A stretch of DNA of 64,000 nucleotides, from the NCBI RefSeq assembly GCF_021347895.1, contig NC_067129.1:30665690-30729689 (forward strand). Direction: 5' to 3'. How positions within the stretch are numbered: position 1 is the stretch's first letter; each line of letters opens with the position of its first letter. The notes beneath the pieces are model-generated. The model saw only the letters and a program-made list of their open reading frames with translations, searched no databases and was not told where the DNA came from. Made by a program: the position numbers and the translations under genes. Positions 1 to 12,358 of the stretch are shown in pieces. Source of the DNA: Acanthochromis polyacanthus. Its lineage: Eukaryota > Chordata > Actinopteri > Pomacentridae.

Positions 1-552
1 CCAATGTAGGGTCTGACAATGGGTCAAAGGATTTCATCCTGATACCTAATGGCAGTCAGAATGTCATTGTCCAGCCTGTAGAGGTCTGTGCGTCCCTCCA
101 TGGATATGCCTCCCCACACCATCACTGACCCACCACCAAACCGGTCACACTGAACAATGTTACAGGCAGCATAACGTTCTCCACGGCTTCTCCAGACCCT
201 TTCATATCTGTCACATGTGCTCAGGGTGAACCTGCTCTCATCTGTGAAAAGCACAGGGCACCAGTGGTGGACTTGCAAATTCCTGTGTTCTATGGCAAAT
301 GCCGGCCGAGCTCCACGGTGCCGGTCAGCGAGCACAGCGGGCACTAGAGGACGCTGGGCCCTCAGACCATCTCATTACATCTCTTTCTGATTGTTTGGTC
401 AGACACATTCACACCAGTGGTCTGCTGGAGGTCATTTTGTAGAACTATTGCCGTGCTCATCCTGTTCCTCCTTGCACAAAGGAGCAGATACCTGTCCTGC
501 TGATCGGTTGAGGACCTTCCACAACCCTGTCAAGCTCTCCCAGACTAACTGC
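1..552 (-). pseudogene. Tc1/mariner transposase relic, cut by window edge
   Basis: Read on the - strand, 344 to 24 is an open stretch of about 106 residues. It contains VLFTDESRFTLSTCDRYE, then FGGGSVMVWGGISMEGRTDL and LTAIRYQDEIL, a typical Tc1-like DDE transposase catalytic domain. The D of FTDESRF is the first catalytic aspartate. Positions 345-552 resemble the upstream part of the same gene (transposon cut-and-paste DNA-binding half), but the frame is broken and codons near 345-370 look deleted. Similarity stops around 552, where AT-rich intron begins. The C-terminal part continues beyond position 1. No intact inverted repeat is visible. A dead copy. Confidence 0.88.
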
Positions 553-1639
553 CTGAGAATATTAGTATATTAGAAAATCATTTGATGCAGAAAGAATCAT
601 CAAGACCCAGATTTTCTATTATTTGATACAATAAAGCTTGTAGAATCTTCATATTAGCCTTAATTTTAAAGGAAAAACATTTTGTAATATTGTTGTCTTT
701 TCACACAGACTTCACTGTACAATATAAGTTTTAAATAAAAAAAAAACAAGAAATCATCATTACTACAAAATTTGAGAGAGAAAAAAACAATTTCCTCACT
801 TTCGACAGCTTTCTCTTTTACCCTGATGCAGTCTAATGCTTGAAAATATTCATAATCTTGCACACCCTGTGCTTTTTTATTTTTTAACATAAAATTGTCA
901 CCACTAATTACCTTTTGCTTGTTGCTGATTCTATTTATTTTTCTCATGCCGGTGGACTTTCAGGTGTTGTGCTGTTTTCTGTACTTCCCCAGAGACAGCT
1001 AATGTAAATTAGCCATTTGCTAACTCTGGTGCAATTAATTTTAATTGTGAACCATCCCTGCAAAAATACAGGGTAAAATGGTAATAAAATGCTGGTTTCT
1101 GTTTGTAACTGTGTTGAGGAGACTGTCTGGAATTTATATTTAGTTTGGACCAAAGTGGTTCAATTTGGTTTTACTGTCTATATTATGATATTATGATTAT
1201 AAAGAAAAAATCCATCAAATGTTCTGTTGACATTGTACAGATTCTTCCATTTGTGGAAAATTTACATATTGCACAGAAAATTCTGATAATTTTAATATTG
1301 TATTGGAAACCAATGGCATTGCACAGATTGACTTTCTAAACACTTCATAATGGTTTGTGTGTTTTTAATTTGACAGAATGTTTGCGTTGTTACAGAAGCA
1401 CAGTACAGTTAGCTTTCTAAATGCTGCATCTTATTGGATTTTAATTTTATGTTGTTGATTTTTTTATTTAATTGAAAGAATATTTTTTCTTTATGTGGTA
1501 AAATTTACTTACTGAGAGACTTTTAGTTATTTTTTAAAAAAGACACTTGTTCTGTAGATGAGTGAATAAAAACAATAAAAAAAGAATAACAAATTATATA
1601 TATTTCATGTAATAAAGAGCTAGTTTAACGTTGTGCTAA
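553..1639. other. AT-rich intron, no gene seen
   Basis: AT-rich sequence with short poly-A and poly-T runs. The small open frames here have skewed composition and no recognisable domain. Around 1240-1340 are phrases such as ttgcacagatt that also occur at 43300-43460, perhaps an old shared repeat. Confidence 0.5.
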
Positions 1640-2235
1640 CTGGCCGCAACTTCATTTGTTAGCCTTCACTTCAGCTAACTAGCTCCAGTGTTAAAATGCT
1701 AAAAACATCCTTAATTATGCTAGCATTGACACCATTTCTTAGCCTTCACTTAAGCTATGTAGATTCAGGGCTAAAATGTTGAAAATCATCCGTAGTTATA
1801 CTAGCATCTGCTCCATTTGTTAGCCTCCACTTCAGTTAACTAGCTCCAGTGCTAAAATGGTAAAAAGAATAACAAAAGAAAAACATTCTTAGTTATGCCA
1901 GCATGAACTCCATTTGTTAGCCTTCACTTAAGCCGAGTATCTCCAATGCTAAAATGCTAAAAACTTCCTTAGTTATGCTAGCATGGACTCCATTTTTTAG
2001 ACTTCACTTAAGCCAAGTATCTCCAATGCTAAAATGCTAAAAACTTCCTTAGTTATGCCAGCATGGACTCCATTTTTTAGACTTCACTTAAGCCAAGTAT
2101 CTCCAGTGCTAAAATGCTAAAAACTTCCTTAGTTATGCTAGCATGGACTCCATTTTTTAGACTTCACTTCGGCTAAGTAGCTCCGGTGCTAAAAGGCTAA
2201 AAACATACCATTTTATGCTAACACAGACTCCATAA
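1640..2235. repeat. 80-bp tandem satellite, about 7.5 copies
   Basis: Phrases such as gcatggactccatttttta, cttcacttaagc and ctccagtgctaaaatgctaa recur every 80 bp, for example gcatggactc at 1981, 2061 and 2141. The left copies (1640-1900) are more diverged, and one carries an extra A-rich insert near 1863-1885. The right-hand copies are nearly identical to each other, so expansion has been recent at that end. Noncoding. Confidence 0.9.
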
Positions 2236-3460
2236 AACTTAAGACAGGAACAATTAATGACTGTGATCTTTTACTCTGTTCAGACAAACAGATAAAGCTA
2301 CTAAGAATTAAAAGTAAAGTGTATAAAGTGGCTTAAAACTAGAAAAAATGGTTGAGTTTTAACCGAGCATCTGGTCGACAGACAAGAAAGTTGTGCTGTT
2401 TTTTTTTTGGTTGCTGCAGTGAAAACATCCCAAACCAGAATTTGTGTGTATTATTGCACTTGTCATCCCTTTACCTTTGCTAAAAATTCACATGTAAAAA
2501 CACTGAGACAAACTTTAAGTGTAATATTTTCAACCCGTCACTCAACAAAAAGCACTGATATCAGAATAAAACTTAAGGCTACATTCAGTAACATCTTCAT
2601 CATCTGACAGAGGTGAATATTTCTCATCTAAACTGTAATATTTGAAGTGAAATGCAAATATCTCGTTTAAGTATTGCTGCCTGCATGTGAGTATATGAAG
2701 AGAATGATGGAGAACAGCTTCCTAAAAACCTACTTTGTAACACAGTAAAGTGGCTTTAAAAAGCTCCGTTCTCTGCTTCCTGTTTCAACATTAAACCCCC
2801 AGGACACCTCAGAGAATCTTTTTTTGGGGGATTGGAAAGCCTAAAGTGAGCGTAATACCCAAACAGAGAGACAAAGATTGGCCCACATTAGTCGTTCCCT
2901 CGCCAACGTCTGAATCCTCCTCTCCATTCCACTTCCTGCTTCGGCTCATTTGCGCTCCAACCTTCTCATTTTTTCCTCGGCCTTATCTCGCTCTCAGTGT
3001 TTATCTATTTTACCGTCTTATCTTCCCTGCTCTCCTGCTGTCCTCTTCTTTCGTTTTTTCCTTCTCGAGGTTCTTCCTTCCATCCCATTGATGGATGAAG
3101 CAGCCTCAATCAGAGGCGTTGCCGTGGAGACCAATCTCAGAGCCAATTCCAGCGATAAGCATCGCGGGGCGCTGCTACATGACATGGCAGATACCACCTG
3201 AACCGCTGCAGCAGGTGGAGCTGAGTGTTCAAACTGTAAGACAGAAGGCCAAGACTTTTCCTTTTACTTTCTGCTGCTGTTGTTGTTATCAGCGGATCAA
3301 TTGAAAAACGTATTAGCTTGGAGTTCGGCCATGTTGGCAGCTGGACTGGAAGAGCAGCTGGTGATGTTAGACCAGAGAGGGAAGGAGAAGCTTGTAAATA
3401 CTACAGATAATGACGGTAAAAACACAGAAAGAAATATTCATTTACAGGTTTACTTTATAA
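2236..3460. other. Intron sequence with a pyrimidine-rich stretch
   Basis: No gene recognised. Positions 2885-3090 are C/T-rich on the + strand. This makes long but meaningless open frames. Confidence 0.4.
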
Positions 3461-3463
3461 ATA

Positions 3464-3820
3464 ACATTTATTATTATTATTATTACTGTATATGGTTTGA
3501 ACTCTGTAAAAAAAATTAACATTATTTAAAAGGATTTCTGTAAGTTTTATGGAAAATGTGCTGTTATTTTACATATATCTATGTGCGATTAAATTACAGA
3601 TAACAATAATAATAATAATAATAATAATATCAATAGTTAACCAGAACCTTATTAAAGTTTTAATTTGCATGCTTGCATTTCAACCTTTTTTGAAAATTAT
3701 TAAAATATTTCATTTCCTGTTTTTTCAATTACATGTAATAATAATTATTATTATCATAATAATAATAATAATAGTAACAATAATAATGATGATGATGATA
3801 ATAATAATGATGATAATGAC
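3464..3820. repeat. Trinucleotide microsatellites (ATT/AAT/GAT)
   Basis: Runs of ATT at about 3466-3487, of AAT at about 3604-3630, and of ATT, AAT, then GAT between about 3737 and 3820. The low-complexity open frame across them (poly-Ile/Met) is an artefact. Confidence 0.9.
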
Positions 3821-4279
3821 AAGAATAAATCATTGGTGTTAATTTTAATTGTAAAAGAAAAAAAATCACATCAACCATCTGTATTTTTATAAACAACAGT
3901 TTGTTCTTTTAACTGAATTAAATTTTTCAAAAATTTAAATAAACATTTTTAATATACTTTGTGGATTAGATATACTGAAAAAATGTGAACATTTGATTCA
4001 CAGATTTCTCTGTTTTGTTAAAGTAAAATGACAAAAAAGTTATATTAACTTTAAAAAATGGCAAATAAATATGTTTTTCTAAATAGTAGTTTGTTCTTTT
4101 AAAAAATAAAATTATTGTACAATGACTCTGTTTTTTATACCAAATTTAAATCAGTAAAAATATTATTTTAATAATATTTGCTATTATTTGAAAGAAAAAA
4201 TATGTATATAGTGGATTAAAAAAGCAAATGTACAGATTTTTAAAAAATATTTTGTTAAATTAAGACCAAGATAATTTAA

Positions 4280-4563
4280 GACCAGAGGAGCCCGATCATA
4301 CCAGGCTGTTGCTCCCAGGCTTTGGAATGATCTCCCGCTCTCTCTCCGCTCAGTTGCGTCTGTTGATGCTTTTAAAACACAACTTAAACCTTCTTGTTTG
4401 CTCAGGCTTTTGCTTAGTTTTTGTGGCTGTTATGATCCTATTTTTTAGTGTTGACTATTTATGTGTATTTAATTGTTGTTTTTTATGCTGTGAAGCACCT
4501 TGTGGCTCTCTGTCTGTGAAAGGTGCTATATAGAAAAATTTACTTACTTACTTACTTACTTAA
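4280..4563 (+). mobile_element. 3' end of an L2/Rex-type LINE
   Basis: The + strand from 4281 reads in one frame TRGARSYQAVAPRLWNDLPL and then SLRSVASVDAFKTQLK. This is the characteristic C-terminus of fish L2/CR1/Rex-type reverse transcriptase polyproteins. It is followed by a short 3' UTR, the phrase gtgaaaggtgctatatag, and a terminal ACTT tandem tail (about 4544-4563), as expected for target-primed retrotransposition. Severely 5'-truncated and dead. Confidence 0.82.
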
Positions 4564-5799
4564 ATTACAGACAACTAGTAAAACTTTAAAAAAGTATGAA
4601 TTTACATGTTAATTTATTTATTTATGATGATAGTCAAATCCATTGGAAATTATAATTTTGCAGATGTTTGCCATTTTTACCATTTTTTCCTGAAGTTTAT
4701 AGTACTCTACTACATTTGAACATATTTTTGTGGCTCCCTTGCTGCCAGATTTCCATATTTTAATTTTTTTTTTGCAGGATTGTAAAGCTTAACTCTGTGA
4801 TTAGTTTCTATTTCATCCAGTCCAACCTTCCAATGACAGAAAACCTTCCAGGTATGAAAACGGATCTCTAAAGTTGGACCTAAAGCCTTTTTCTTTGACT
4901 CCTTTTCTGGGACATGTATGCAACCTGCACACAGACCTCCAGTGATGGGAGGGGACAGATTCCAGGATCGTTGCCGTTCGACGTCGCTCTTTTGGCCGAA
5001 GGGCTCACAGGTGTCCAGAACGCTTTCATGCCTTCATTTGCATTTGAAACACGACTGAGGGAATAAACGAGCGTCTCCTCCGCTGTACGTTTACCTGCTG
5101 CAAACAGCCGCTCGGCTTCGCCCCCTGAAGCCACTTGTCATTATTTGCTGACACCCTGGAAGGAGTTAAAATGTTTAAGCTGCCTGAAGGGTAAGATTTA
5201 CACAGGCGCTAATTTAAATCTGCTAATCCGCAGGCCTACATTATTTACAATTCCTCTCCTCTGATTGTAATGTTGTCACGGCGTCTAACTCCCCGCCATG
5301 GAAATATAAACCGAATCCCACAGTTTTATCCTGCGTTGGGAAGTGAAAGCAGTGAAACCCACAGAGTGGAGATGTGGGGAAACATTTGACTATTTTTACT
5401 GCAGAGTGAAACAGATTCTTTGTTTTGTTGCTGTTGTGTCCCTGTTCGGGGCCTAAACTGTCTGAAGTCCCGTTTCAAAGCCTCCTTCAACTGCAGCCAA
5501 GAAATGGAGCCTGAATTGCCCTGAAATGGTGGAAGTGGACCGGTGAGCCTCCCTGCAGTGGATTCTGGGTCAGTCGATGCTTTGAAGCAAACAGAGCGTC
5601 GCTCGGATTTAGTTTGGAAGATCAGCTGGCTGCAGGATTTACACAGCGGCTGGTTGGATAATGGACTTTATCAGTGATGGGTCACAGTGTGGAGAGTTAA
5701 CAGCTCTAATTCACCTCACAAAACCTTTACTGTTAATATATAATGTAGAAAGAGATTCAAGGAGCAGCTTCTCTAAAGGGCAACTGTGACAAATTCAAA
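4564..5799. other. Intron sequence, no feature recognised
   Basis: Mixed composition, somewhat GC-richer from 4900 to 5660. Small open frames on either strand match nothing I recognise and lack splice context. Confidence 0.4.
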
Positions 5800-6470
5800 C
5801 ATTTACAGCAAAAATGAATAAATATAGGTTAAATAAATGCATATGATATAATTATCAGTAAATAAAATCAGAAAATAAAACTGAAAAAGTTAAATATATG
5901 TTTAAAAGTATAATAAATCTGAAATAAATACCTAAACATAAAATAAACAATAACACATAAATATGAAATATATAAAAATGTAATAATAAATATTAAATGA
6001 ACAGATATACATAAAGTAAATACATAAAATGTAATTAAATGAAAATTAAATATGTAAATACATATAAAATAAAGTCAATAAATATGAAATATGTAAATAT
6101 ATAATACATTTGAAATAAATAAACAAAATAAATAAATAAAAATGAATTAAATCAAAATTTGATATGGAATTAAATGTAAAAGAAGTAAATAACTATACAA
6201 TTGATAAACACATATTAAATAATGAAATAAATCTGAAATACAACATAAATATTACATAAATCCTAAATATATACATAAACATAAAATAATTAATAAATCT
6301 GAAATAAAAAATTCAAATTAAATGAATCAAAAAATTATAAATAAATAAATATAAATAAAAATGTATGTGGAATTAATAAATACATATTCTGTACATAATA
6401 AATAAATGAATATTAAATATATATAAAGATAAAATTAAATTATGATTTCAGTATATATAAAAGGATGCAA
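5800..6470. repeat. AT-rich degenerate (AAATA) low-complexity tract
   Basis: About 670 bp of imperfect aaataaat/taaatat words with interspersed gaaat, very low in G and C. It resembles a decayed microsatellite. No coding content. Confidence 0.85.
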
Positions 6471-8470
6471 ACTGATACATACAAATTCTTAAACTCCTAA
6501 GAAACAAAAAATAGATTTCTGGACTGAAAATGAAAACAGTAATAGAAAATTTGTGACGATTAAACAAAAAAGACGCACCTGTTTAGTTTTTACCTGCATT
6601 GTTGATTTTTTTTTTTAAAAAGAGACAACTTTATTACATTTTTGATCAAGTTAAGTGCAAGTTTTATTAAATCGTCAGTAACTGGTTGCTAAAGGGCGTA
6701 ATGTAATTCAAAGAATTCAAAGAAAAGCAAAAATGGAAATAATCTGCGCAATATGAAAAACTGAACCTCCTTCACTGTAACACGCAGCATCCAGGTGAAA
6801 ATGAGCTTTTAGTGCATTAATACTGAGAGCTTGAGGAGTTAAAATGAGCAGGAAAACGCAGAAACTTCCTTGATCTTGAACATGACGCTCTGCTGTCTGG
6901 TGCATGTTTTAAAGTTTAAGGTTTGTTTGCGTGATAAACCTGAAAGCACCGTTAGCTTCTGGTTTGGACTCTCCGGTCATCTCTTGGGAGGCGTTGTTGC
7001 CTCTCCTGGTTTGTTTACTAGAGCCCTCCCCACGCTGGAAAAGAAATAAAGAGCATTTTATGGAAGCAGGAAAACATCCGCCTACGTGAACGCAGCCCTC
7101 GGCGTTACATTCTGTCGTCACTTTCCCTCCTTGTCTTCTCAGTTTAAACACACTTCCTCCCAGAATAGCTTGCTCCACGTAGGAGTTTTCAGACATGCAT
7201 TTGTACCTTTCACCGAGCAGAGGTGTGATTAGACGTGTGCTCTGCAGTACTCCTTGTAATATTTCCCCCAGAGATGACTGTATTTGCTTTAGCCCCGGGT
7301 GGCAGCTTGATGCATATCGATGCAGACGCTCAATAATAAGGCCGAGAGCTCCACATTATTGACAGCAGCGACTCCCGGCTCTCTGAAGGCCTCGGAGGAG
7401 GAGGCGTGGATGAAGAAATGGATACCGATAAGAGGACAGATATGAGGAGGGTGAGGATCCAGCGTTACATCAGTCTTCCTGTTTGTCTGCCTCCTCTGTG
7501 GCCACATAAATCCACAGAATAATGGAGGAAACGCCATGTTTTTTACAAGACTGACGGGGTTTCGGTTATTTTTTTTCTCCCTCAGCCTGAATGCACAAAC
7601 AGAAGCACACAAACATTCTCAGCAAGCGTCAAGCCGAGAGGGCGGCAACCGTCCAGCGTAGATCAATGTAGTCCTTATTGCAGAGAAAGAGAGGGAAAGG
7701 ATTAAGGTGGGGTGGAGTGTCGGACATGCAGGACTTTGGGTTTATCTGGGATGAATCACGTCTGAATTTTCTGTCCAGTTTCATATGAGCAAGTGGAGGA
7801 AAAGAGTCTCAGTGACAGATTCTGATGTTCAGACTGCAGGGATCATCAGAAAATCAACACAAACCACAGAAACTGCTGCAAAAAATGAATTTAAAATGTA
7901 GTATTCAAATGATTAAAGACGTGAAAGCAAGGATTCTGTCCTGATTATTAAAGGTATTCCATTGTTAGGATAATTGGGGAATGTAATGTGCATTTACGTG
8001 GAGCACAAAGGAATCTGGTTATTCATATCCCCATGTAGAATATGAATAACAACAGTAGGCTGACAGATTATTCTAACATCCCTGTAACTGTTAACTCAGT
8101 CCTGAATGAATTCCTTTGATTGTAGCTTCTTCTTTTCTTTTTTTTAAAAAAAAGGATAATTTTGCACTACTGACTGCTAACTTTGCACTGCTTATTTTCT
8201 TTGTCCACTTTGTCAGCGTTGGGAGTTGAGCAACAGGAAATATTAAATGTGTCTGTGGAGTTAATCAGGCGTCTTGTTGCTGGTGTAGTAAAAATTGGGC
8301 AGCGGTGGAGAATATTGTTTGATCTAGCTCAGACTTTTTTTTACATGCAGCAGCATCCTGGTTTCTTTCTCGGTTCCTCCAATTCTGTAATTCGCCTTCT
8401 GTTTGTACGCAATTAGATTAATTCAATTTAAAATATTGGCCCTTAAAAACCTTAAAGAGTGCAAAATCTT
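6471..8470. other. Intron sequence; one short hairpin
   Basis: No gene or mobile element recognised. A perfect 10-bp inverted repeat, gttattcata / tatgaataac, surrounds a 13-nt loop at 8018-8050. It may be a remnant of a small MITE. Confidence 0.4.
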
Positions 8471-8478
8471 CAAGTCAA

Positions 8479-8945
8479 GGTGGTACTGGGCCCCCAGAAA
8501 GTTGCTCTGTGTATACATGAATGCAGTTTCCTTCTAAAAGTACAGTCTGGTCGACATGTCACCAGTTTTTGAGGTTCTAGCATCAGTAGAATTTGTTGAA
8601 TTTTGGTCAAATAAGATTCCAGGTTTTTTTTTCTTTTTGTATTTTGGCTTGAAACCTCATAAAATGACAAAGAATTGTCCCAAATTACTCAAAATTTGAC
8701 TAAAAAATTTGACGATAATGAGATAAAATTCGTCAAAAATGACAATTACAAATAATTACTAACCCTTGAAAAAAAGGGGAAAAATGCAAAAATTTCAAAC
8801 AAAGATTGTGTTGGGGCCCCAGAAAGTTCCTGTAAGTGCATATGTATGGATGGATCCAATGTTTTCTACCTTTGGTCAACATTTCACCAACTCTTAAGGC
8901 TCTAACATCAATAGAATCTGATGTGTTACAAGTATGGAAAGATTA
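8479..8945. repeat. Diverged ~330-bp tandem duplication
   Basis: Positions 8484-8620 and 8812-8945 share an ordered series of phrases: gggcccccagaaagttgc versus ggggccccagaaagttcc, then ggtcgacatgtcaccag versus ggtcaacatttcaccaa, then gctctaacatcaatagaat-like text. The offset is about 330 bp. The copies are considerably diverged. Confidence 0.7.
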
Positions 8946-9466
8946 CAGTTGGAGTGGAAAAAGTGGAAAAATTGCACTTTTTTCCATTTTCAAGGACCAA
9001 TCATTACACATGTGGCCTCTGTTGCAGCCATTCGGTCATTCAGATCTGCTACAAACCATTCTGTCTGTGTCGTTACCAAATTCATGGCTGTGGGAGTTCA
9101 ATTTCTGGAGATATTTGAACATTTAAAATGGCTTCAGAGGTACGATGTTGTTTTTGAGGGTGAGAATGCAAAAAATCCCTGGACTGAAAACGTATAAAAA
9201 TTCTCAACATTCAACCAAAATGTTTCACTAAATTTAGCTTTGGATCCCACATATGATTTCACCAATTTTGGCAACCTCAATCAGTAACATGATCTGGTTT
9301 CTCTGAACTGGGATTGGGTTTTCTGAAATCAGGATATGATGCACAAATCTAAAAACTCACTTATAATACTCTGGTTCATGTACATGCAGTTGATGTTCCA
9401 GGATTTGTACGGAATAAAGAATAGTCTGCAAAAGTGCTGAATTTGATCTTTCTATTGTAATAAATG

Positions 9467-9697
9467 GTTGTATTTATATAGCGCTTTTATCCAAAGCGCT
9501 TTACATGATGATATGTCACATTCACACACTGATGGCGGGAGCTGCCATGCAAGGCGCTAACCACAACCCATCAGGAGCAATTAGGGGTTTGGTGTCTTGC
9601 TCAGGGACACCTCGACATGAGCACGATGGGCTGAGGATTGAACCGGCAACCTTCCAGCTACAAGACGGCCACTCGACCCACTGAGCCATGCCGCCCC
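9467..9697 (-). mobile_element. tRNA-derived SINE with 8-bp target-site duplication
   Basis: On the - strand the element starts at 9697 with a tRNA-like head: an A-box-like TGGCTCAGTGGGTCGAGTGG and a B-box-like GGTTCAATCC. A conserved body follows, and then a tail containing the AGCGCTATATAAATA-type phrase shared with LINE 3' ends. It is flanked by the direct repeat aataaatg at 9459-9466 and 9698-9705, which defines the insertion cleanly. A common teleost SINE type. The exact family name is uncertain. Confidence 0.85.
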
Positions 9698-9705
9698 AAT
9701 AAATG

Positions 9706-11966
9706 TGGGGGGAAAAGAAAAGTGAGTCAGGAAAGTATGGTTTCTAGACTTTTACTTTATGCAAATAAATGAATCATGCCAGCAGAGCGTTTTTCATGTG
9801 TGTTTACCGAACGCTGCCACACTAATGTTGTTAAAAGCAGAAAAGCTCACATGGTCAGACCATTCTGCACTGCATCCTGGCAGTACAGTACAGCACTAGA
9901 GAATAGTCATTCTGCTATTGGGGGTAAAAATGGTGCGGATAGGTGGTGTGTCTTTTTAACTAATTTACAGTTATCTTGGGTGGTGCTCAGCCCAGGATGC
10001 ATCGATGGTGCCCCTCAGAATAATGACGGGAGGAGCTGTTGTGGTGAAACTTTTGCATGAACCAGGCTGACTGTTTGCACAATCTAAATGTATTCTTAAA
10101 ATTTGCCATTTTCCGAGCGCAGGATGATAAATGTGGGTGGTTGTTGCTGTTTCCTGTAGTTATGATTTTTTTGTTTTTGTTGTTACATTCAGACAGTGAA
10201 AGGGGAAGAGAAAACCAAAGTCTACATTCCTATGACAAACTAGTTCTGCCACAGCTGCCTTACATTTCTTCCAAACCTGGACATAAACAACTAAATTTAA
10301 GAGCAAGTGTGGCAATATCATTTTATCGCATATTTACTCAGCAGCATCACAAATAAGCACATATGAAGCTTTTCTGAACACATCAGAGTTATGCAGTCAT
10401 GTGGTTATAAGAAAGTACATTTTATTGCTGCTTTTATCATCATTTCCGTGGACACAGTCAATAAATAAAACAGCACAAAAGCTGTGGAAATGAAATAATA
10501 TAAGTTTTCATTTACTGTTCATAAAGAGACCAAAGATGACGGGGAGACAGAATTATTCTAGCTATTTATAGGAAGCAGTGGTGTTTCTGTTGGATGAAAT
10601 GCAGTTCAGTCAGCTTGTCTGCTGTTAAAGGATTTATCTGAGCTTCACATTTGACAGCATCATTGCATATAGAATGATTATTTTGCTATTTGTACTCCGA
10701 TGCAAATATGACTTGAAGTCTGGAAAACTGTGTCTGGAAAAGTTTGTTTGGTGTGCGAACCCAGATGTTATATAAAGGCTCCTTTTTCAAAATGGTTTAC
10801 TGATTTTTGGTTTGCTAAAAACAAAAAAAATATTCATTTTACAAGACCAATAGCGTAAACATATACTGTATGACAACCTGTGAACTTTTACCTCACGTGA
10901 GGCGTTCAGGCGTCATGGAGTTCAGGTCCTCCACCTTTTGACAGCACTTTGAGCCTGACGTCCCATAAAATGAAATAAAACAGATTTGCAGCGTGTTTAC
11001 ATGCATGTAGCGCGAGCTGTCATGCCTCCCGTTTATACAGATGGATTATTTAAAATAGGCGGATATCAGTTCCATCACAGCACAGCAGGTTCTCCATGTC
11101 AACAAAAAAATTCCACTTACGAACCTGCAAATGCAGCGTCAGTCCGTCGTCAGGAGTAAAATCTCATCTTGAATGCCGTAAACATGACCCCACTGGAAGG
11201 CATGAATACTGATGAAAGACAATCTGTCAGGGCTGTAAAGTGCCTCCTCGACGCATGCTGCTATGGAAGTGGGAGCGTTGCAGGACCGGAGAGGGAATAG
11301 ATCCCGAACAGGACAGACAGATGGATGGTTTTATTGTCCCAGCATGAGGAACGTGCTTTCACAGTCTGCACATGCTCACGTCCTCGCAGGAAATCAAGCC
11401 CACAGCACATAATGTGGACATATAGACGCATACGTGGCCATGCTGCTCACACATATTAATAGAATCCATTGTGGTGAATCATTTGATGGCTCCAGAAAGT
11501 CGGGACCAACTGTGGAAAAGTTTTTTTGTCGACATTGTTTGTGGATTTTGTTGGCGTGGCAGGACCAAGAAACCAGAGTTACTGAGTTAAAATGTCATCA
11601 TTAGCCCAACCAAAGTATCAGAGTATCAAATCAGTGCGTATTGATGCTTAAAAATTACCGTTAGATTGCCACAAAATAAAATGTTTAAATAGGAAAAAGA
11701 AATATCATCCACATGACGGTCATGTTTTCATTTTTTAAGTTTATTTTCAGTTTGGGAAGTTATAGAGTGTACTGCTTTTGACTTGTAATATGAACCTAAT
11801 TTAAGTTATTTAACCCTCTTAACCCAGACACTATCTGGTCATTTTCTTTGCCTCTGTTACATTTTTATTCATTACAGCTAATTTCGTGTAACATAAAGTC
11901 CTGACCTCTATGGAAACAGAACAACCATAGCTGGACGTAGAAATGACTCACAAATGTCTTTCATGC
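9706..11966. other. Intron sequence, no feature recognised
   Basis: A 94-codon open frame at 9776-10060 and a 99-codon one at 10057-10356 resemble no family I know, and neither has splice context. The rest is AT-rich intron. Confidence 0.4.
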
Positions 11967-11980
11967 AGTTATAATTCCAT

Positions 11981-12344
11981 CCATCCATCCATCCTCTATA
12001 CACCGCTTTATCCTCACTAGGGTCACGGGGGGTGCTGGAGTCTATCCCAGCTGACTCGGTGAAGGCAGGGGACACCCTGGACAGGTCACCAGTCTGTCAC
12101 AGGGCTACATATACAGACACACAATCACACTCACATTCACACCTACGGGCAATTTAGAGTAACCAATTAACCTCAGCATGTTTTTGGACTGTGGGAGGAA
12201 GCCGGAGTACCCGGAGAAAACCCACGCATGCACAGGGAGAACATGCAAACTCCATGCAGAAAGATCCCAGGCCCACCCCGGGATTTGAACCGGGATCTTC
12301 TTGCTGCAAGGCGAAAGTGCTAACCACTACGCCACTGAGCAGCC
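11981..12344 (-). mobile_element. tRNA-headed SINE, near full length, 14-bp TSD
   Basis: Read on the - strand, the head at 12344 carries A-box-like TGGCGTAGTGGTTAGCAC and B-box-like GGTTCAAATCC. The strongly conserved central body of the widespread fish SINE type follows (phrases for gagtttgcatgttctccctg and ttttctccgggtactccgg), and then a (GGAT)n tail reading ccatccatccatcc on the + strand. The target-site duplication agttataattccat is present at 11967-11980 and 12345-12358. The duplication is perfect, so the insertion is comparatively recent. Confidence 0.92.
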
Positions 12345-12358
12345 AGTTATAATTCCAT

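Noticed and set aside
3549..3842. 97-codon poly-Ile/Met frame
   Set aside because: Translation of trinucleotide microsatellites.
12277..12344. tRNA gene
   Set aside because: The A- and B-box-like words belong to the head of a SINE with a target-site duplication; the cloverleaf is incomplete. The same applies at 9640-9697 and 25238-25335.
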